Below are positions 31,761 to 33,747 of a DNA stretch of 33,747 bases, in pieces. Both the position numbers and the translations under genes were made by a program. Each line of letters opens with the position of its first letter. The stretch's first letter is position 1. Below the pieces are notes generated by a model, which was not told the DNA's origin, searched no databases, and worked only from the letters and a program-made list of their open reading frames with translations. This DNA is from Deltaproteobacteria bacterium (GTDB lineage: Bacteria; Myxococcota_A; UBA9042; DTJE01), in assembly GCA_029555025.1 (NCBI GenBank), contig JAKPTZ010000097.1, positions 1-33,747 of the forward strand. Direction: 5' to 3'.

Positions 31761-32635
31761 AGTTTGACCTTGCCGTCATCGTCCTTGCCACTGCGCTGCT
31801 GGTTCCGGGGTGTTCCGATCCGGGGCCGAAGGGGGCCTCAGGCGCGGTCGATACGGCGGGCAGGCCCGTCGCCGAGACGCCGGCATGGAGCCTGCGGTAC
31901 TTCATGCAGACCGGCTTTCATGCGGAATCAAATCTTACAATGGTTATCAGGCGCGCCGATCGTACGGTGGAGATTGTCGATTCGGCCACGATGAACCTGC
32001 TGGCCGACGGCGAGATGTCGTTTGTACGGAGCCGCACCCACAAGGGGGCCGCGGAAGGCGTGTCGGTCGAGAGCTTTTCGGCCACCCGCAAGGATGGAAG
32101 CTGGTTCACGGCCGGTTCATCCGGCCAGTGGGTGCGATGGGACGATGCGATCACGCAGCCGTCCGCGATGGTCGATTCCTTCATTGCCGGCGAGGACTCC
32201 CTTCTTCGCATCGCGCATGACTGCGGACGCCAGGGAAAGCCCGACGAGGAAGGTCGGGTTCCGTTGACGCTGCTTGCCGACAGGTGCCGTTTTGAAACAT
32301 CCGTGATGCCGGGATCGACAAAGACCTTCGGCGGAAGGGTGAACTCGCTGTCGGGTTATCTTGTGATGTCTGGAAACGCTCCGGCCGGCGCCGCCATCCG
32401 GATTGAGTTCGTATCGACCCACGGGGGTGGCGAGACCCCGGTTTCGCTCAACTACGAGCTTCGCGTCTCGCCCGGTGGAATTCCCGGCCAGATTGCGGCG
32501 CCGAAGCACTTCGTGGAGTCGCGCCGGCCCCGGCCGGTGAAAATGGTGGAGTCGGTTCTTTCGGGGATTGTGAAGGATTGGGGGCCCGGCGCCCCCGAGG
32601 TTCTGAGGAAGCGGCCGCCCGGATCCGGCCGCTGA
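31757..32635 (+). CDS. Lipoprotein of unknown function
   Basis: A 292-residue protein with signal peptide and lipobox VPGC (Cys19), followed by a Gly/Ala/Ser-rich linker. The remainder is strand-rich, with segments such as LTMVIRRADRTVEIVDSATMNLLADGEMS and a Cys pair at positions in IAHDCGRQG and LLADRCRFET, which may form a disulfide. I recognise no family. The start ATG 31757 was picked for the signal peptide and the ATGA overlap with the fmt stop; the frame stays open 5' but that lies inside fmt. The C-terminus is basic (RKRPPGSGR). It shares the operon of cysS, def and fmt but a role in translation is unlikely. Confidence 0.8.
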   Translation: MKFDLAVIVLATALLVPGCSDPGPKGASGAVDTAGRPVAETPAWSLRYFMQTGFHAESNLTMVIRRADRTVEIVDSATMNLLADGEMSFVRSRTHKGAAEGVSVESFSATRKDGSWFTAGSSGQWVRWDDAITQPSAMVDSFIAGEDSLLRIAHDCGRQGKPDEEGRVPLTLLADRCRFETSVMPGSTKTFGGRVNSLSGYLVMSGNAPAGAAIRIEFVSTHGGGETPVSLNYELRVSPGGIPGQIAAPKHFVESRRPRPVKMVESVLSGIVKDWGPGAPEVLRKRPPGSGR

Positions 32636-32652
32636 TGCGCAAGGAGCATGCG

Positions 32653-32958
32653 ATGTGGTCTGACGAGATTGACGACATTACGGTCGAGTACGAGGAAGAT
32701 GGGCAGCAGGTGGTGAAGGAAGAGGCGAAGGCGATCATTGCAAGGGGCGCCTGGCCGGTCCTGGTCTTCAAGTACCGGGAGTGGTCCAGAGCCGAGAACG
32801 CCTTTGGGCCGCCGAAATACACCATAAGAAAGTACCGGAAGCACAACGGTTCGTACCGCATCGAGGCGAAATTCAACATCGGCAAGCCGGAGCAGGCCGT
32901 GGAAATCGCCGCGATCCTCAAGGAATGGGCCACCTCCGATCTGCCCGTGGCCGACTGA
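32653..32958 (+). CDS. Small conserved-looking protein of unknown function
   Basis: A 101-residue soluble protein: an acidic start (MWSDEIDDITVEYEEDGQQ), then YREWSRAENAFGPPKYTIRK and NGSYRIEAKFNIGKPEQA, and a helix AVEIAAILKEW. The pattern FGPPKYTIRKYRKHNGSYR is strongly basic and could bind nucleic acid, but no known family is recognised. ATG 32653 follows AAGGAG at a spacing of 6 bases; an ATG at 32635 overlapping the previous stop (TGATG) is an alternative that adds six residues. It is the last gene before the rRNA promoters. Confidence 0.75.
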   Translation: MWSDEIDDITVEYEEDGQQVVKEEAKAIIARGAWPVLVFKYREWSRAENAFGPPKYTIRKYRKHNGSYRIEAKFNIGKPEQAVEIAAILKEWATSDLPVAD

Positions 32959-33025
32959 GACCAGATGCTTCTGCCTTCCCGAACGGGCACTTGCACAATT
33001 CTTTTCCAGATAGTCCAAAAACCGC

Positions 33026-33054
33026 TTGACAGCATGACACGGGCCGCCTATCAT
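33026..33054 (+). promoter_or_regulatory. rRNA promoter P1
   Basis: TTGACA (33026-33031), 17-base spacer, TATCAT (33049-33054). The bases after the -10 are GC-rich (TCGCGCCGC), as in promoters under stringent control. Confidence 0.75.
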
Positions 33055-33130
33055 TCGCGCCGCTTCGCTCGGACAGGGCGATGATTGACAATCAGTCGAA
33101 AGGCGACGCGACCTGAGTGAAAGAAAGTTC

Positions 33131-33159
33131 TTGACAGGTTTGCCTGGCGGAAATATTCT
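33131..33159 (+). promoter_or_regulatory. rRNA promoter P2
   Basis: TTGACA (33131-33136), 17-base spacer, TATTCT (33154-33159). Preceded by GAAAGAAAGTTC. Confidence 0.75.
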
Positions 33160-33268
33160 ATTGCTCCGCGTCGCCGAAACCGGCTGATTGCGGTGTTTGA
33201 AAATCGGTTCAAAGCGGCGGCGCGACGATGGTCGGTCCGTTGGCTGAAAAGAAAGTTGAAAAAACTTC

Positions 33269-33297
33269 TTGACAGTCGAAAGGGCCTGACTCATAAT
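33269..33297 (+). promoter_or_regulatory. rRNA promoter P3
   Basis: TTGACA (33269-33274), 17-base spacer, CATAAT (33292-33297), preceded by an A-rich tract resembling an UP element and followed by the GC-rich discriminator CCCGTCCC. Confidence 0.75.
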
Positions 33298-33307
33298 CCC
33301 GTCCCGC

Positions 33308-33325
33308 TCCGCCAGAAAAGGCGGA
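33308..33325 (+). repeat. Hairpin just after the P3 start
   Basis: TCCGCC (33308-33313) and GGCGGA (33320-33325) pair around AGAAAA, within the first bases of the P3 transcript. It may protect the leader or be part of antitermination. Confidence 0.4.
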
Positions 33326-33393
33326 CTGATTGAAAACCAGTGAAGTCGGACGCAAGGCGACGAGACAAAGAAGCCTGCGGTCGAAGATGGCTT

Positions 33394-33405
33394 CGCTCCT
33401 TGAAA
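33394..33405 (+). promoter_or_regulatory. boxA-like antitermination element
   Basis: CGCTCCTTGAAA resembles the boxA consensus TGCTCTTTAACA of rRNA leaders and is followed by ACTGAATAGCA, as in many rRNA leaders. It should help NusB/NusE-dependent antitermination. Confidence 0.5.
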
Positions 33406-33492
33406 ACTGAATAGCAGGTTACGTGAAAATGATCCCGTTCAATTCATGACCAGAAACGGTTGGGGCTTCGGTCGCAACCATTTCAATAAATC

Positions 33493-33747
<255 letters not shown>

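Larger units (their letters stand above)
32959..33492 (+). promoter_or_regulatory. rRNA operon promoter and leader region
   Basis: About 530 bases without a gene. It holds three tandem promoters (separate entries), each followed by a related leader module with an ACTGATTGA-like piece and a GGCGACG-GAC-like end, and a boxA-like element before the 16S gene. A-rich tracts upstream of the third promoter (33246-33266) resemble UP elements. Confidence 0.75.

Overview
This 33.7 kb chromosomal window comes from a GC-rich Gram-negative bacterium. The density of lipoproteins with Asp/Ser-rich linkers after the lipobox (seven candidates), the GldA/GldF/GldG/DUF4340 transporter operon, and the 'DCPAGSTC'-type cysteine motif fit the Myxococcota or another deltaproteobacterial-type lineage. 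The first 255 bases of a 16S rRNA gene at the right edge look compatible with that. This placement rests on pattern recognition only; no search was run.

Layout. 1-969 (-): an IS4-family DDE transposase running off the left edge, followed by about 0.5 kb with no convincing gene. 1496-7272 (+): a four-gene operon, ABC ATPase, ABC-2 permease, GldG-like auxiliary protein and DUF4340 protein, with overlapping junctions. 7273-8999 (-): MepA-like murein endopeptidase lipoprotein and two further lipoproteins. 9079-14484 (-): a run of five genes, namely a flavin amine oxidase/UGM-like oxidoreductase, a family 2 glycosyltransferase, a NodB-type deacetylase, a HIT protein and a large protein of unknown function; the first three look like a glycan or lipid-glycan module.

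14707-23552: an envelope region. It holds a 904-residue lipoprotein with a caspase/gingipain/CHAT-like (clan CD) domain (+), a convergent 1051-residue lipoprotein with Ig-like repeats and a C-terminal half resembling two-domain TULIP (BPI/LBP) proteins (-), a metallophosphoesterase (-), and a divergent lipoprotein with ExbD/TolR-like segments (+). 23589-28331: metabolic and membrane genes, namely low-specificity threonine aldolase and a CoA-binding protein (+), then an acyl-CoA ligase and a CPBP membrane protease (-). The CPBP gene may be transcribed as a leaderless mRNA.

28448-32958 (+): a translation operon, cysS, an HPD-less J-domain-like protein, def and fmt, then a lipoprotein and a small conserved-looking protein. 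32959-33492: the rRNA promoter region, with three tandem promoters (each TTGACA, 17-bp spacer, -10) that appear to have arisen by duplication of a promoter-leader module, then a boxA-like element and 16S rRNA.

The strongest candidates for new biology are the surface clan CD protease-like lipoprotein, the bacterial TULIP-like lipoprotein beside it, and the 650-residue orphan protein.
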